Below are positions 1 through 8,160 of a stretch of 64,000 bases of DNA, in pieces. This stretch comes from Sodalinema lacuna_A. Its GTDB lineage: Bacteria > Cyanobacteriota > Cyanobacteriia > Cyanobacteriales > Geitlerinemataceae. Made by a program: the position numbers and the translations under genes. Under the pieces are notes generated by a model that had not been told where the DNA came from, searched no databases, and saw nothing but the letters and a program-made list of their open reading frames with translations. Numbering within the stretch: the stretch's first letter is position 1; every line of letters begins with the position of its first letter. The stretch is from the NCBI GenBank assembly GCA_900149785.2, contig FSSI02000023.1:10480-74479 (forward strand), read 5' to 3'.

Positions 1-725
1 AGGGTAACAGCGGTAACTCCTAAAAGCACATGATTCTCATCATAAATCGGCTGCGAGGCCGTGATAACAAGTGCATCATAAGCAGCTTGGCTCAGAGAAC
101 GGTGGAGTTGACTCCAATTACTATGACCTAAACCAATGGTTCGTCGATACCAGGGGCGATCGCGAGCATCAAACTCCTCTTGTATCCGCAATTGAGTCGT
201 CATACGCCCCAAAACATCCACAGAAAAACTAATTAACTCACCGTTCGTTTCTACATCCGTATATTCAATAAAATAGGACAGTTCTGACTCGAATGGGTCT
301 AACGGTGGTGTCTTTTCCCGTGATACAATGCGAATCAGATTCCCTTGGCGAGCTTCCCCGAAGCTGATCGCGTTAATCGACGGAAAACTTTGCAGTTGAT
401 CCCAAAACAAAGACTGTAAATTGCGAACATTGCTGACATCGATATTCTCCCGCGCGATCGCCCGAGCCGTCACCTGATTCACCGTCAAGGGAACGTCTAA
501 AAACTTAGCAATTTCCGTTTCAATGCGATCGCTCTTTTCTTGAGCCAGTCGACTCACCAAATTATGAACAGCCTGGCGGCCCTTATTCAAAGAAAACCAG
601 CCCGTCAGCCCAACAATTACCGTGATTTCCAGCAAAAATGGAATCACCAGCACCAAACGTAACGGAATCCGGCTACTCAGTCGCTGTATCCGCTTCTTAA
701 TCGGTATTATCACAGCATTGGACAT
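1..725 (-). CDS. Membrane sensor protein with dCache-like extracytoplasmic domain, C-terminus outside window
   Basis: Reading the minus strand from the ATG at 725 gives an open frame of 241 codons running off the window edge. Residues 1-20 are basic and cytoplasmic, about 21-44 form one membrane segment (LVLVIPFLLEITVIVGLTGW), and the rest looks like the outer half of a double-Cache sensor, with a typical DRPWYR motif near residue 195 followed by a strand reading ITASQPIYD. Such domains bind small ligands outside the cell and feed a kinase, a diguanylate cyclase or a chemoreceptor. The output domain lies outside the window, so the class cannot be told. A second ATG eight bases further in (718) is in another frame. 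Confidence 0.75.
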   Translation of the reverse strand, partial: MSNAVIIPIKKRIQRLSSRIPLRLVLVIPFLLEITVIVGLTGWFSLNKGRQAVHNLVSRLAQEKSDRIETEIAKFLDVPLTVNQVTARAIARENIDVSNVRNLQSLFWDQLQSFPSINAISFGEARQGNLIRIVSREKTPPLDPFESELSYFIEYTDVETNGELISFSVDVLGRMTTQLRIQEEFDARDRPWYRRTIGLGHSNWSQLHRSLSQAAYDALVITASQPIYDENHVLLGVTAVT

Positions 726-744
726 ATCGGACTAACCACAACTA

Positions 745-791
745 AAGAGAAGGGATAGCATCTGTTGGTCTTAAAATAACTCCCTTCTCTT
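745..791. repeat. 11-bp inverted repeat between sensor gene and rfbB
   Basis: AAGAGAAGGGA (745-755) and its exact complement (781-791) flank a 25-base AT-rich spacer. It lies just past the stop of the minus-strand rfbB gene and upstream of the sensor gene start. It could be a weak terminator for rfbB, but there is no clear T-run, so its role is uncertain. Confidence 0.4.
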
Positions 792-816
792 CATTCTAGT
801 GTCTAACTCTGGGATG

Positions 817-1881
817 TCAGGAGTTAGGATTAGCACCATAGACCCGGTCATAGTACTCCCGATAGTCCTGAGAGAGTAGCGGTGTCCACCACGGTTCATG
901 GCTGAGATACCAGTCCACTGTCCGTCGTAACCCTTCCTCTACCGTGACCGATGGCTGCCATCCCAGTTCAGTTTTGATTTTAGTGGCATCAATGGCATAG
1001 CGTCGATCATGGCCGGGGCGATCGCGGACAAATGTGATCAACTCCTGACTCGGACGCTGCGGAAGCTGAGGTGCCATCTCATCCATCAACCGACAGAGGA
1101 GATGCACTAAATCCAAGTTTTTAACTTCATTATTGCCGCCAATGTTGTAGGTTTGTCCGGGTTGTCCCTTAGAAATCACCGTATCCAGGGCGCTACAGTG
1201 GTCTTCAACATACAACCAATCGCGAACATTTTGCCCATCGCCATAAACTGGGAGCGCTTTTCCCAACAGGATATTAATGCACATCAACGGGATCAGCTTT
1301 TCCGGGAAATGATACGGGCCATAATTATTAGAACAGTTCGTGATCAGCGTTGGTAGGCCATAGGTATGGAAATAGGAACGCACCAGATGGTCACTTCCCG
1401 CTTTTGAGGCAGAATAGGGACTATTGGGAGCGTAGGCGGTTGTTTCGCAAAAGGCAGGATCATCGGGGCCAAGACTTCCGTACACTTCATCAGTGGAGAC
1501 ATGGAGAAATCGCCCCTGTTGCTGATTGGCGTAATGGCTGCGGAAGGCTTCGAGAAGGGTGAAAGTTCCAACAACATTCGTTTGGATAAAGGCTTCTGGC
1601 CCGAGAATCGAGCGATCGACATGGGATTCCGCCGCAAAATGAGCCACAGTATCAATCTCATGTTCGCGCAAGAGGCGATCAATGAGGGGGCGATCGCAGA
1701 TATTTCCTTGAACAAAGGTGAGTTGATTCTGTTGTTCTAAATCAGCGATATTCGCTCGATTTCCAGCATAGGTAAGTGCATCAACAACCACCACATGATC
1801 CTCAGGATGGCGATCGCACCAGTAGCGGGCAAAGTTTGAGCCGATGAATCCGGCTCCTCCGGTAATTAGAAGATGTGGCAT
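817..1881 (-). CDS. rfbB: dTDP-glucose 4,6-dehydratase
   Basis: This 354-residue enzyme converts dTDP-glucose to dTDP-4-keto-6-deoxyglucose, the second step towards dTDP-rhamnose for surface polysaccharides. It has the Rossmann NAD motif GGAGFIGSN at the N-terminus, HFAAESHVDRS, the STDEVYG segment and the catalytic YSASKAGSDH (YxxxK), then NCSNNYGPYHFPEKLIP, all diagnostic of the RmlB family at full length. The frame is open 19 codons further upstream, but that stretch is only the translation of a heptamer repeat; the start at 1881 (MPHLLITGG) matches the family. No other rhamnose-pathway gene is next to it here. Confidence 0.93.
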   Translation of the reverse strand: MPHLLITGGAGFIGSNFARYWCDRHPEDHVVVVDALTYAGNRANIADLEQQNQLTFVQGNICDRPLIDRLLREHEIDTVAHFAAESHVDRSILGPEAFIQTNVVGTFTLLEAFRSHYANQQQGRFLHVSTDEVYGSLGPDDPAFCETTAYAPNSPYSASKAGSDHLVRSYFHTYGLPTLITNCSNNYGPYHFPEKLIPLMCINILLGKALPVYGDGQNVRDWLYVEDHCSALDTVISKGQPGQTYNIGGNNEVKNLDLVHLLCRLMDEMAPQLPQRPSQELITFVRDRPGHDRRYAIDATKIKTELGWQPSVTVEEGLRRTVDWYLSHEPWWTPLLSQDYREYYDRVYGANPNS

Positions 1882-1890
1882 GGGGGAAGA

Positions 1891-1932
1891 AGGCAAGAGG
1901 CAAGAGGCAAGAGGCAAGAGGCAAGAGGCAAA
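1891..1932. repeat. Heptamer array (GGCAAGA)n upstream of rfbB
   Basis: About six copies of a heptamer, read as TTGCCTC in the rfbB sense direction, end ten bases before the rfbB start codon. The array stays open in the rfbB frame and so creates a false N-terminal extension. The same family recurs near 3010, 4085, 14640, 22271, 36100, 51562, 59641 and 63168. Confidence 0.9.
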
Positions 1933-1981
1933 AGACAAGACTTAGGCCTTGTAGTCGCCTAGAGTGTTTTCGTTCAGTTGG

Positions 1982-3004
1982 CTAGTCGCTCAGGATTTGT
2001 AGGCGAACCGTGTGTTCTCCCGTGTCGTCGAGGGGAACTTCAATAATGGGGCCACTGATTCGTTCAATCACATTAATGAGCGATCGCAGGTTAGGGGTAC
2101 TCGCTCCAGTATCCACATAGAGGCGGTCAGATTGGCTTGAGAGGCGCTTCCAGGTCGTATAGAGCTTTGTAACCGTTTGCTCCAATTGAGCCGCCTGTTT
2201 GACCAAATCTGAGGCGACACTGAGAGATCCAACCCGTAAGGCTTCCTCCAAAGCCATCTCCAGATCCAGAGAGGGATCTTGTAGAGTTTGTACCTGAGAA
2301 GCAGCATCAATATATTTTGAGAGATTGCGAGCCTCCGTTGTCAATTGTTTTAAGGTGTCCACATCGGGATGTTCCGCCGCTTCCCGTTGGATTTCTTTTT
2401 GATGGTTTTCGGGCAATTTTTCTAACTCCCGAACGAGAGGCGCAACATGACGAGCGGGTAACGAATGATCGGCGGCGCGATCGCGGACTTCCTCGGGCAA
2501 TAACTCCGACGTCATGGCCATCCATTCATCAGACAGTTGTTTAACTTCACGGCGAGTAATGCGATCGCCATCCTGAGCCGCCGAGGCAACGAGTTGTTGC
2601 ACCTCTAACGGCGAGTTAGCCGTTTCGACAAATGCCCGTTTACTAAAGTTATTAATACTATTGGGATCGAGTTTTCCTTGTTCGAGTAACGTATCGGCAC
2701 TATTGGCAAGTTCAATCAGAGAATAGGCTTGACTTTTGCTGATTTCTCGTTCACCGAGCCATTTTAGAAAACCTTTTCCGCGTCCCTCACCGCCAATTTT
2801 CTCGCGATCGCGCACCGCACGCAAAATTCGTCCCCGCCAAATATCCGTTTGCAAATTAAAGCGATCGCACACCAACCAGGCGCGATCCACCTGTTGCAAA
2901 AACTCAAAATCGGGCAAGTCTTCATCATCGGGATTTGGTAAATCAAAATCCAAATCGGGCGGTTCTTGGAGAACCTCAATCAGTTCGTCTTGTAGATCTG
3001 GCAT
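1982..3004 (-). CDS. Conserved helical protein of unknown function
   Basis: The product has 340 residues from the ATG at 3004 (MPDLQDELIEV); the open frame extends upstream only through heptamer repeats and a REP-like sequence. The first 40 residues are very acidic. A middle section around residues 80-125 reads WLGEREISKSQAYSLIELAN, which resembles a helix-turn-helix of the DUF3102/ParB-like kind. The rest is predicted mostly helical with many Glu/Gln, and the C-terminal 60 residues look like a small beta-rich domain. There is no signal peptide or membrane segment. A DNA-binding role is possible but only inferred. It lies between rfbB and the DUF1995 gene, all on the minus strand. Confidence 0.75.
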   Translation of the reverse strand: MPDLQDELIEVLQEPPDLDFDLPNPDDEDLPDFEFLQQVDRAWLVCDRFNLQTDIWRGRILRAVRDREKIGGEGRGKGFLKWLGEREISKSQAYSLIELANSADTLLEQGKLDPNSINNFSKRAFVETANSPLEVQQLVASAAQDGDRITRREVKQLSDEWMAMTSELLPEEVRDRAADHSLPARHVAPLVRELEKLPENHQKEIQREAAEHPDVDTLKQLTTEARNLSKYIDAASQVQTLQDPSLDLEMALEEALRVGSLSVASDLVKQAAQLEQTVTKLYTTWKRLSSQSDRLYVDTGASTPNLRSLINVIERISGPIIEVPLDDTGEHTVRLQILSD

Positions 3005-3007
3005 AAG

Positions 3008-3079
3008 AGGGAACAGGGAACAGGGAACAGGGAACAGGGAACAGGGGAAGAAGGCAAGAGGCAAGAGGCAAGAGGCAAA
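3008..3079. repeat. Mixed heptamer array (GGGAACA)n then (GGCAAGA)n
   Basis: Five copies of GGGAACA are followed by several of GGCAAGA. The array begins four bases from the start codon of the minus-strand gene at 3004, so its pyrimidine-rich strand (TTCCCTG, TTGCCTC) occupies the leader and no Shine-Dalgarno sequence is visible. Confidence 0.88.
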
Positions 3080-3092
3080 CGGGGGAAGAAGG

Positions 3093-3170
3093 CATAACCC
3101 ACCCCTAACCCCTCCCAAGAGGGGATGGCAAGAGGCAAGAGACGTAGGGGCGTACCTTTATGGTCGCCCT
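3093..3170. repeat. Two short interspersed palindromic motifs
   Basis: The first (3109-3124) is the hairpin CCCCTCCCAAGAGGGG, preceded by an ACCCACCCCTAA sequence. The second (from 3144) contains GTAGGGGCG. Related copies of the first lie at 22251 and 50442, and of the second at 15780, 48686 and 50409. They look like dispersed REP-type sequences of this genome. Confidence 0.55.
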
Positions 3171-3217
3171 CTTCAGGCAACGATTTGCTCTTCGGGCAAC
3201 AATTTGCGGTGAACTGA

Positions 3218-4003
3218 CTATTGAGTTAGGGCGCGGATAAAGCGTTGCACTTCACCAAATAAGCCTCGGGATTTGGGTTTGGTGGAACGAGTAGACGCAT
3301 CTGGATCAACCTCAGCCGCTTCAGAAGACTCATTGTCGAGTTCTTCACCCATTAGTAAGCGTTCAAGTTCCTCACCAATAGGTTTATAGGACATTTCCGT
3401 TAACACCTCATATTGATTCTCCTCATTTAACGTCCAGACAATCCAAGATGAGGGATAGGCCCGGAACACAGCCCCTCCAGGGAGAGGGCGGACATAATAA
3501 CATGACGTGATTTTGCTGAGGAAGCGTTCGCGCAACTGACGGGCGGCGTAGCCAATACCCACGGTGGCCACACTTTCGAGGCGAGGGAGGAGTAAAATCA
3601 CCGGGCGATCGCCGGCTTCGTTCGCCAGTTTCTCCACCTGTTCAATTTCCACGTCAGAGGGTTCCACCAACAGATAGCATTCATCGCTGTCATCCATCTG
3701 ATTGGTGACGGGGAGGCGACGACTGCCCACATCAGCAATTTTGAACGGTGTCTCTCCCCAATCGCGGCGGGCCAAGGCGGCGGCCCCCGTGTCGGGGAAT
3801 AGCACTTTCAGGTTATAGCCCATCTCCGTCAATACGGGGATAAAGGTTTCAGCAATGGGTTGGGCCTTCAGTTCTGGATAGACGATCTCAACTTGGATTA
3901 AGCGGTAGCCATCCTCCAGGGCGGCTTTGGTGGCCGCTTTCGCCTGGGCGATCGCATCCTCTAAGTCGTCTGGGAGTTCAATTCGATTATCTGTAGTATC
4001 CAT
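3218..4003 (-). CDS. DUF1995 family protein (LPA3-like)
   Basis: This 261-residue soluble protein matches the DUF1995 family of cyanobacteria and plastids: the N-terminal AIAQAKAATKAALEDGYRLIQVE, the middle VILLLPRLES and the C-terminal GAVFRAYPSSWIVW followed by YKPIGEELERLL. In plants a member of this family (LPA3) assists photosystem II assembly; that role is known for the plant protein and only inferred here. The last 40 residues are a variable, Ser-rich and basic tail. The ATG at 4003 fits the usual start. The gene is divergent from the O-methyltransferase. Confidence 0.8.
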   Translation of the reverse strand: MDTTDNRIELPDDLEDAIAQAKAATKAALEDGYRLIQVEIVYPELKAQPIAETFIPVLTEMGYNLKVLFPDTGAAALARRDWGETPFKIADVGSRRLPVTNQMDDSDECYLLVEPSDVEIEQVEKLANEAGDRPVILLLPRLESVATVGIGYAARQLRERFLSKITSCYYVRPLPGGAVFRAYPSSWIVWTLNEENQYEVLTEMSYKPIGEELERLLMGEELDNESSEAAEVDPDASTRSTKPKSRGLFGEVQRFIRALTQ

Positions 4004-4082
4004 CCCGTCGTAAAAACCCTGTAACGCTTTAACATAGTCAGTTGGATCTCATTTTAACCCCTCGCGGCATCCCTCCCCCCTC

Positions 4083-4119
4083 TTGCCTGTTGCCTGTTGC
4101 CTGTTACCTCTTGCCTTTC
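4083..4119. repeat. Heptamer array TTGCCTG before the O-methyltransferase start
   Basis: Three TTGCCTG units plus degenerate copies end six bases before the ATG at 4125. The pyrimidine-rich strand is again the sense strand. A TTG inside the array opens the frame early, but that reading is only the repeat. Confidence 0.85.
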
Positions 4120-4124
4120 CCCCC

Positions 4125-4787
4125 ATGTCTCCCAAAACCCTCGGTGTATCGCCCCAACTCTACGACTATCTCCTCAATACCTCCCTGCGGGAGAACCCCG
4201 TTTTGCAACAATTGCGGCAGGAAACAGCCCAATTCCCCGCCGCGCGGATGCAAATCGCCCCGGAACAGGGGCAGTTTATGGCGTTGCTGGTGCAGCTTTT
4301 GGGGGCGCGGAAAACCTTGGAAATTGGCACATTTACCGGCTATAGTGCCTTAGTGGTTGCCTTAGCCTTGCCGCCAGAGGGAATCGTTGTCACCTGTGAT
4401 ATTGATGAAACGATGACGGCGATCGCCCGTCGTTATTGGCAACACGCCGAAGTCGCCGATAAGATTCAGCTACACCTCGCCCCAGCCCTGGATACCTTGC
4501 AACAGTTACTCCAGTCTGGGGAAGAGGGGAGTTTTGATTTTGCCTTTATCGATGCCGATAAGCGTAACTATCCTCACTATTACGAGAAGTGTCTGCAACT
4601 GGTGCGATCGGGGGGACTGATTGCGATCGATAATGTTCTATGGTCCGGGCGTGTGGCCGATGAAACCGTGACCGATAAGCGCACTGAGGCGATTCGCGAG
4701 TTTAACCGCCAGCTTCACCACGACGATCGCATCACCCTAAGTCTCGTTCCCATCGCTGACGGCTTGACGTTGGCGTTGAAGCGTTAA
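4125..4787 (+). CDS. Class I SAM-dependent O-methyltransferase
   Basis: The 220-residue product belongs to the caffeoyl-CoA / catechol O-methyltransferase family. Visible signatures are KTLEIGTFTGYSALVVALALP (SAM motif I), VVTCDIDE, FDFAFIDADKRNYPHYYEKC (metal-binding Asp region) and GGLIAIDNVLWSGRVAD. The start is placed at MSPKTLGVSP; the upstream open frame is heptamer repeat. The substrate cannot be deduced. Its 3' end overlaps the 3' end of trhO on the other strand by 51 bases. Confidence 0.9.
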   Translation: MSPKTLGVSPQLYDYLLNTSLRENPVLQQLRQETAQFPAARMQIAPEQGQFMALLVQLLGARKTLEIGTFTGYSALVVALALPPEGIVVTCDIDETMTAIARRYWQHAEVADKIQLHLAPALDTLQQLLQSGEEGSFDFAFIDADKRNYPHYYEKCLQLVRSGGLIAIDNVLWSGRVADETVTDKRTEAIREFNRQLHHDDRITLSLVPIADGLTLALKR

Positions 4788-5657
4788 CTGGCGTACTTTC
4801 TCTTCTCGGCGGCGGCGTTTCTCGTCGCTGAGATGATCGTGGCAATGGGGGCAACAGATACCCCAGTTATAATAAGGCGACTCTCGTTCCTTGGCGGAAA
4901 CGGGATGGCCGCATCCGAGACAAAGTTCGTAGTTTCCGGGCTTTAAGCCATGTTGAACGGCGACACGCTCATCGAAGACAAAACAGTCTCCCTCCCATAA
5001 ACTGTCCTCTTCGGGGACATCTTCGAGATATTTCAAAATCCCCCCCTTGAGGTGATACACCTCTTGGAAGCCTTGTTTTAACAGGTAGGATGTGGCTTTT
5101 TCGCAACGAATGCCGCCGGTGCAAAACATGGCGATTTTGGGCGTTTTTTCGGGGTCTAGGTTGTCTTGGATGTAGTCCGGAAACTCCGTAAATGAGGCAG
5201 TTTCGGGATTTTTTGCCCCCTTAAATGTGCCAATTTCGACTTCAAAGTTATTGCGAGTGTCGATGACGGTGACATCGGGATTTGAGATGAGTTGATTCCA
5301 CTCGGTGGCTTCAACGTAAGTTCCCACGGTGTCTTGGGGATTGACATTGTCCTGTCTGAAGGTGACAATTTCGGGTTTGATGCGGACTTTGAAGCGTTGG
5401 AAAGGAGGAGTTTGGCTTTGAGACTCTTTATAGTTCAACCGATCTAAGCCTTGAAATTGGGGGATTTGACGCAGTTGGGCTATAAAATCATCGATCGCCG
5501 TTCGAGATCCGGCCAGGGTGGCGTTGAGGCCTTCGGGGGCGAGGATCACGGTTCCCTTGAGGTGGCGATCGCGGCCGAGGGCCAACAGATGCGATCGCAG
5601 TCCCTCAAGCTGTTCGAGGGGGGTAAATTGGTAGAAACTGGCGACGATAATGGACAT
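4737..5657 (-). CDS. trhO: tRNA uridine(34) hydroxylase, rhodanese-related
   Basis: TrhO (YceA family) makes 5-hydroxyuridine at the wobble position of tRNA using oxygen. The 306-residue protein has the N-terminal acylphosphatase-like part (FYQFTPLEQLEGLRSHLL), the rhodanese domain with the signature MFCTGGIRCEKATSYLL holding the catalytic Cys, and a C-terminal CxxC/CCxxC region (CLGCGHPVS, GICCPHCH). The start MSIIVASFYQF at 5657 is preferred over an ATG ten codons upstream, because family members begin there. It is tail-to-tail with the methyltransferase, overlapping by 51 bases, and divergent from the gene at 5800. Confidence 0.92.
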   Translation of the reverse strand: MSIIVASFYQFTPLEQLEGLRSHLLALGRDRHLKGTVILAPEGLNATLAGSRTAIDDFIAQLRQIPQFQGLDRLNYKESQSQTPPFQRFKVRIKPEIVTFRQDNVNPQDTVGTYVEATEWNQLISNPDVTVIDTRNNFEVEIGTFKGAKNPETASFTEFPDYIQDNLDPEKTPKIAMFCTGGIRCEKATSYLLKQGFQEVYHLKGGILKYLEDVPEEDSLWEGDCFVFDERVAVQHGLKPGNYELCLGCGHPVSAKERESPYYNWGICCPHCHDHLSDEKRRRREEKVRQLTLQRQRQAVSDGNET

Positions 5658-5732
5658 GAGACAGACAACAACGGAAACGATGAGCAAATGAGGTGGGGAG
5701 AAGGCAGCGGCGATCGCACCTCTCGTCCTTTA

Positions 5733-5770
5733 AGAATACAAGTAGAATACAGGTAGAATACAGGTACAAT
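5733..5770 (+). promoter_or_regulatory. 11-bp tandem repeat ending in a TACAAT -10 box
   Basis: Three units of AGAATACAGGT (the first has one change) run from 5733 to 5765 and end in TACAAT at 5765-5770, 30 bases before the next start codon. The last unit could supply a -10 box. No matching -35 box is obvious. Confidence 0.4.
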
Positions 5771-5799
5771 CCCCCCTGTCGGATGTCCTGTTCGTATTT

Positions 5800-6204
5800 A
5801 TGACTGTGCCAGCATCCCCTTCAATCCCCTATTCTGACAATAGCCTCAACCGCGCCCGTCGTGCCTTGCGTTGCGCTCCCTTTACCCTGAAACTCTATCA
5901 GGATTTTCAGAAACAGGGAATTTTCCTCGAAAAAATTGTCGGCCCGGCGGGAGTCGCCGCTGGCTATACCCTCAACCCTCTCCCAGAACTGATCGTCGAG
6001 AACGATCTATTATGGCTGATTAACGTGGGTGTATTGCGGCGAGAAGTCGATGGCCAGGGAATTACCGATAGTTTTCGCTTAACGCCTTTGGGGCGAACCT
6101 TGACGGCGGAGTGGGCCGCCCAGGAAAAGACTTGGAAGGATGAACTCAGCGTGGGCGATCGCCTCTCGAATCGTCTCCGTCGCTGGTTGAGATTGCCCTT
6201 TTGA
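5800..6204 (+). CDS. Npun_F0494 family conserved cyanobacterial protein
   Basis: This 134-residue protein resembles a small family found in cyanobacteria. It begins with a Ser/Pro-rich tail, then NRARRALRCAPFTLKLYQDF, a hydrophobic middle and LLWLINVGVLRREVDGQGITDSFRLTPLG, which looks like a winged-helix fold. It ends in a basic stretch (RLSNRLRRWLRLPF). It has no membrane segment. DNA binding is an inference from the fold impression only. It stands alone, divergent from trhO. Confidence 0.7.
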   Translation: MTVPASPSIPYSDNSLNRARRALRCAPFTLKLYQDFQKQGIFLEKIVGPAGVAAGYTLNPLPELIVENDLLWLINVGVLRREVDGQGITDSFRLTPLGRTLTAEWAAQEKTWKDELSVGDRLSNRLRRWLRLPF

Positions 6205-6218
6205 GGCAAGGTTTGAGA

Positions 6219-6259
6219 CAAAAACAAAAAAACCCCGGCGGGGTGTAATCGCCGGGGTT
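6219..6259 (-). terminator. Rho-independent terminator for the DUF4126 gene
   Basis: A perfect 10-bp stem, AACCCCGGCG (6231-6240) with its complement (6250-6259), is followed on the minus strand by a long T-rich run. It lies 144 bases past the stop of the minus-strand gene at 6403. On the plus strand there is no T-run after the stem, so it mainly serves the minus strand. Confidence 0.75.
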
Positions 6260-6402
6260 GAATCATCAGGGTGCATCTACCTGTCTTTTACTTTCGTCCG
6301 CCTTCGAGGCATTCCGGAGACTTTGCAAAAATCCCATCAATTGTTCCACCGTCTTAGCCTCAGAGGATTTTTTGTTAACACAATAGCTTGATTTTGTCAA
6401 GA

Positions 6403-7014
6403 CTAATGTTCCATTTCCTCGTCTTCCAACGCCTCTTGATACTCGGCATGTTGCATCAAGCGGCGTTTATAGCGTTCCTCGCGATGCCAACGATACCAAG
6501 CCGAGGAACTGCGAATCGCTAACCACAACAGCAATAGAGCAATCAATCCCCCCTGTTGTGGGGCATCGAAGGCAAATAACACCAAAACAACCGATAGGGC
6601 ATCTTGGACCCAAATCGCCCAAAGGGGAAGGCCTCGCAGCCGGAAAAACCAGCCCGTTTGCACCAATTGCAAAACCAGGGCCAGCAGTCCACCGACAATG
6701 CCAATCACGCCAACTTGCCAATCTTCAATCTCCGCCAGTTGGGCCACGGCCATACCAACAATAGCCCCGGCAATGGGGGAGAACACCAGTTGAATGAGTT
6801 GTAAAACCCGTTGGCCTATAAGTTGTTTAGAAGCAAAGAGTTCACAAAAAGACCAAGCGGCTAAAACTCCCACCACGACGGAGGGAGAGAAGTTAGACAA
6901 AATTGGCACATCTGACCAAAGATTGGTTTTAACTAACCCAACCATCAGCAGAGGCAGTCCAATCCTCAGTCCAGCCGCAGCAGATGCAGACAATGCGGCG
7001 AGAATTTCGACCAT
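6403..7014 (-). CDS. DUF4126 family membrane protein
   Basis: The 203-residue protein has five or six hydrophobic helices. It begins MVEILAALSASAAAGLRIGLPLLMVGL, the typical opening of DUF4126, and continues with a second segment around residue 45, a Gly-rich pair near 80-120 and one more near 135-165. The C-terminal 30 residues are charged and cytoplasmic. The function of the family is not known. It is followed by its own terminator and is not closely linked to neighbours. Confidence 0.8.
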   Translation of the reverse strand: MVEILAALSASAAAGLRIGLPLLMVGLVKTNLWSDVPILSNFSPSVVVGVLAAWSFCELFASKQLIGQRVLQLIQLVFSPIAGAIVGMAVAQLAEIEDWQVGVIGIVGGLLALVLQLVQTGWFFRLRGLPLWAIWVQDALSVVLVLFAFDAPQQGGLIALLLLWLAIRSSSAWYRWHREERYKRRLMQHAEYQEALEDEEMEH

Positions 7015-7165
7015 ATTTGATATCCCAAGTGCGATCGCCTCAGTGTCGTAGAACCCGTCACTAAGCGTCTGCTACCTCCGTACGTCTAACGGGACAGACT
7101 ATCTCTAGTGTACGAAGAATGGCAGAACTTAACCGGAGCGATCGCCCGGTGAAGCAAACCTGAGG

Positions 7166-7993
7166 TTAGATGATTTTTTCGAGGCCGTACACCAGAGAGG
7201 TCAGTTGAGTGACTTGACGAATCGAGAGCAGAACACCGGGCATATAACAGGCGCGATCGCTCGTATCATGACGTAAAGTATACACCTGGCCGGCTGCCCC
7301 AAAAATCACTTCCTGGTGGGCAATCAATCCCGGAAGACGCACACTATGAATGCGGATATTTTCTTTCCCCACACTCCCTCGCGCTCCTTGTAGCTTCTCC
7401 TCTTCCTCCACAGCCGCCGGGTTATAGGTTTTGCCTAACTCTCCGAGCATCTCAGCAGTTTTAATGGCCGTTCCCGAAGGCGCATCAGCCTTTTGATTAT
7501 GATGGAGTTCGATAATCTCGACATGGTCAAAGTATTTCGAGGCCTGAATGGCCGCCTGCTGCATCAAGACCACCCCAATCGAGAAATTGGGGATAATCAG
7601 ACAGCCAGTGCTGGCTTTCTCAGCAAATTCCCCTAACTCTTGGATTTGTTCAGGACTCAGGCCCGTGGTTCCCACAACCGGACGCACCCCATAGGCGATC
7701 GCCGCTCGGATATTCTCATACACACCACTCGGATGAGTGAAATCCACCATCACCCCTTGAGTTTGCTCCTGAGTAGCCATGACTAAGGTACTTTGCAAAT
7801 CCGTGAGAATCGGCACTTCCAACGGACCACAGCCGGCCACCTCTCCCACATCCTGGCCCGCCACATTGGGGTTTTTATCCACCGCCCCAAGCAGCATCAT
7901 ATCGTCAGCTTGGGCAACGGCTTTAACGACTTCGCGGCCCATTTTTCCGGCAGCACCGTTGACAACAACAGGAATGGGGGATTGACTGGCCAT
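7166..7993 (-). CDS. dapB: 4-hydroxy-tetrahydrodipicolinate reductase
   Basis: DapB reduces hydroxy-tetrahydrodipicolinate with NAD(P)H in the diaminopimelate/lysine pathway, which supplies lysine and peptidoglycan. The 275-residue product has the nucleotide motif GAAGKMGREVVKAV at the N-terminus, VDFTHPSGV, VVGTTGLS and the active-site ELHHNQKADAPSGTA, all family signatures. The start is MASQSPIPVVV at 7993; a TTG 29 codons upstream keeps the frame open but lies over the terminator of the next gene. It is a single gene downstream of the PEP-CTERM pair. Confidence 0.94.
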   Translation of the reverse strand: MASQSPIPVVVNGAAGKMGREVVKAVAQADDMMLLGAVDKNPNVAGQDVGEVAGCGPLEVPILTDLQSTLVMATQEQTQGVMVDFTHPSGVYENIRAAIAYGVRPVVGTTGLSPEQIQELGEFAEKASTGCLIIPNFSIGVVLMQQAAIQASKYFDHVEIIELHHNQKADAPSGTAIKTAEMLGELGKTYNPAAVEEEEKLQGARGSVGKENIRIHSVRLPGLIAHQEVIFGAAGQVYTLRHDTSDRACYMPGVLLSIRQVTQLTSLVYGLEKII

Positions 7994-8078
7994 AAGGTTT
8001 TGAGACTGTGACGGTCGAACTACCTCAGCATTCTCACATTTTGCTGACCCTCCCGGCAAGTTCCCTGAAGATGGCCCC

Positions 8079-8111
8079 AAAAAACGCCCCCAACGGTATC
8101 TTGGGGGCGTT
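8079..8111 (-). terminator. Terminator of the first PEP-CTERM gene
   Basis: A perfect 11-bp stem, AACGCCCCCAA (8083-8093) with its complement (8101-8111) around a 7-base loop, is followed on the minus strand by six Ts. It lies 50 bases beyond the stop of the gene at 8161. Confidence 0.8.
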
Positions 8112-8160
8112 GATTCAGCCAGTTGTAATCTAACGTTGTCGTGAATCTCCCGGCTGAAGA

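Noticed and set aside
1153..1740. Four open frames on both strands inside rfbB
   Set aside because: They overlap a clear full-length enzyme gene and have no family features.
2736..3212. 158-codon plus-strand frame rich in Ser, Lys and Arg
   Set aside because: Antisense of the 340-residue gene and of heptamer repeats.
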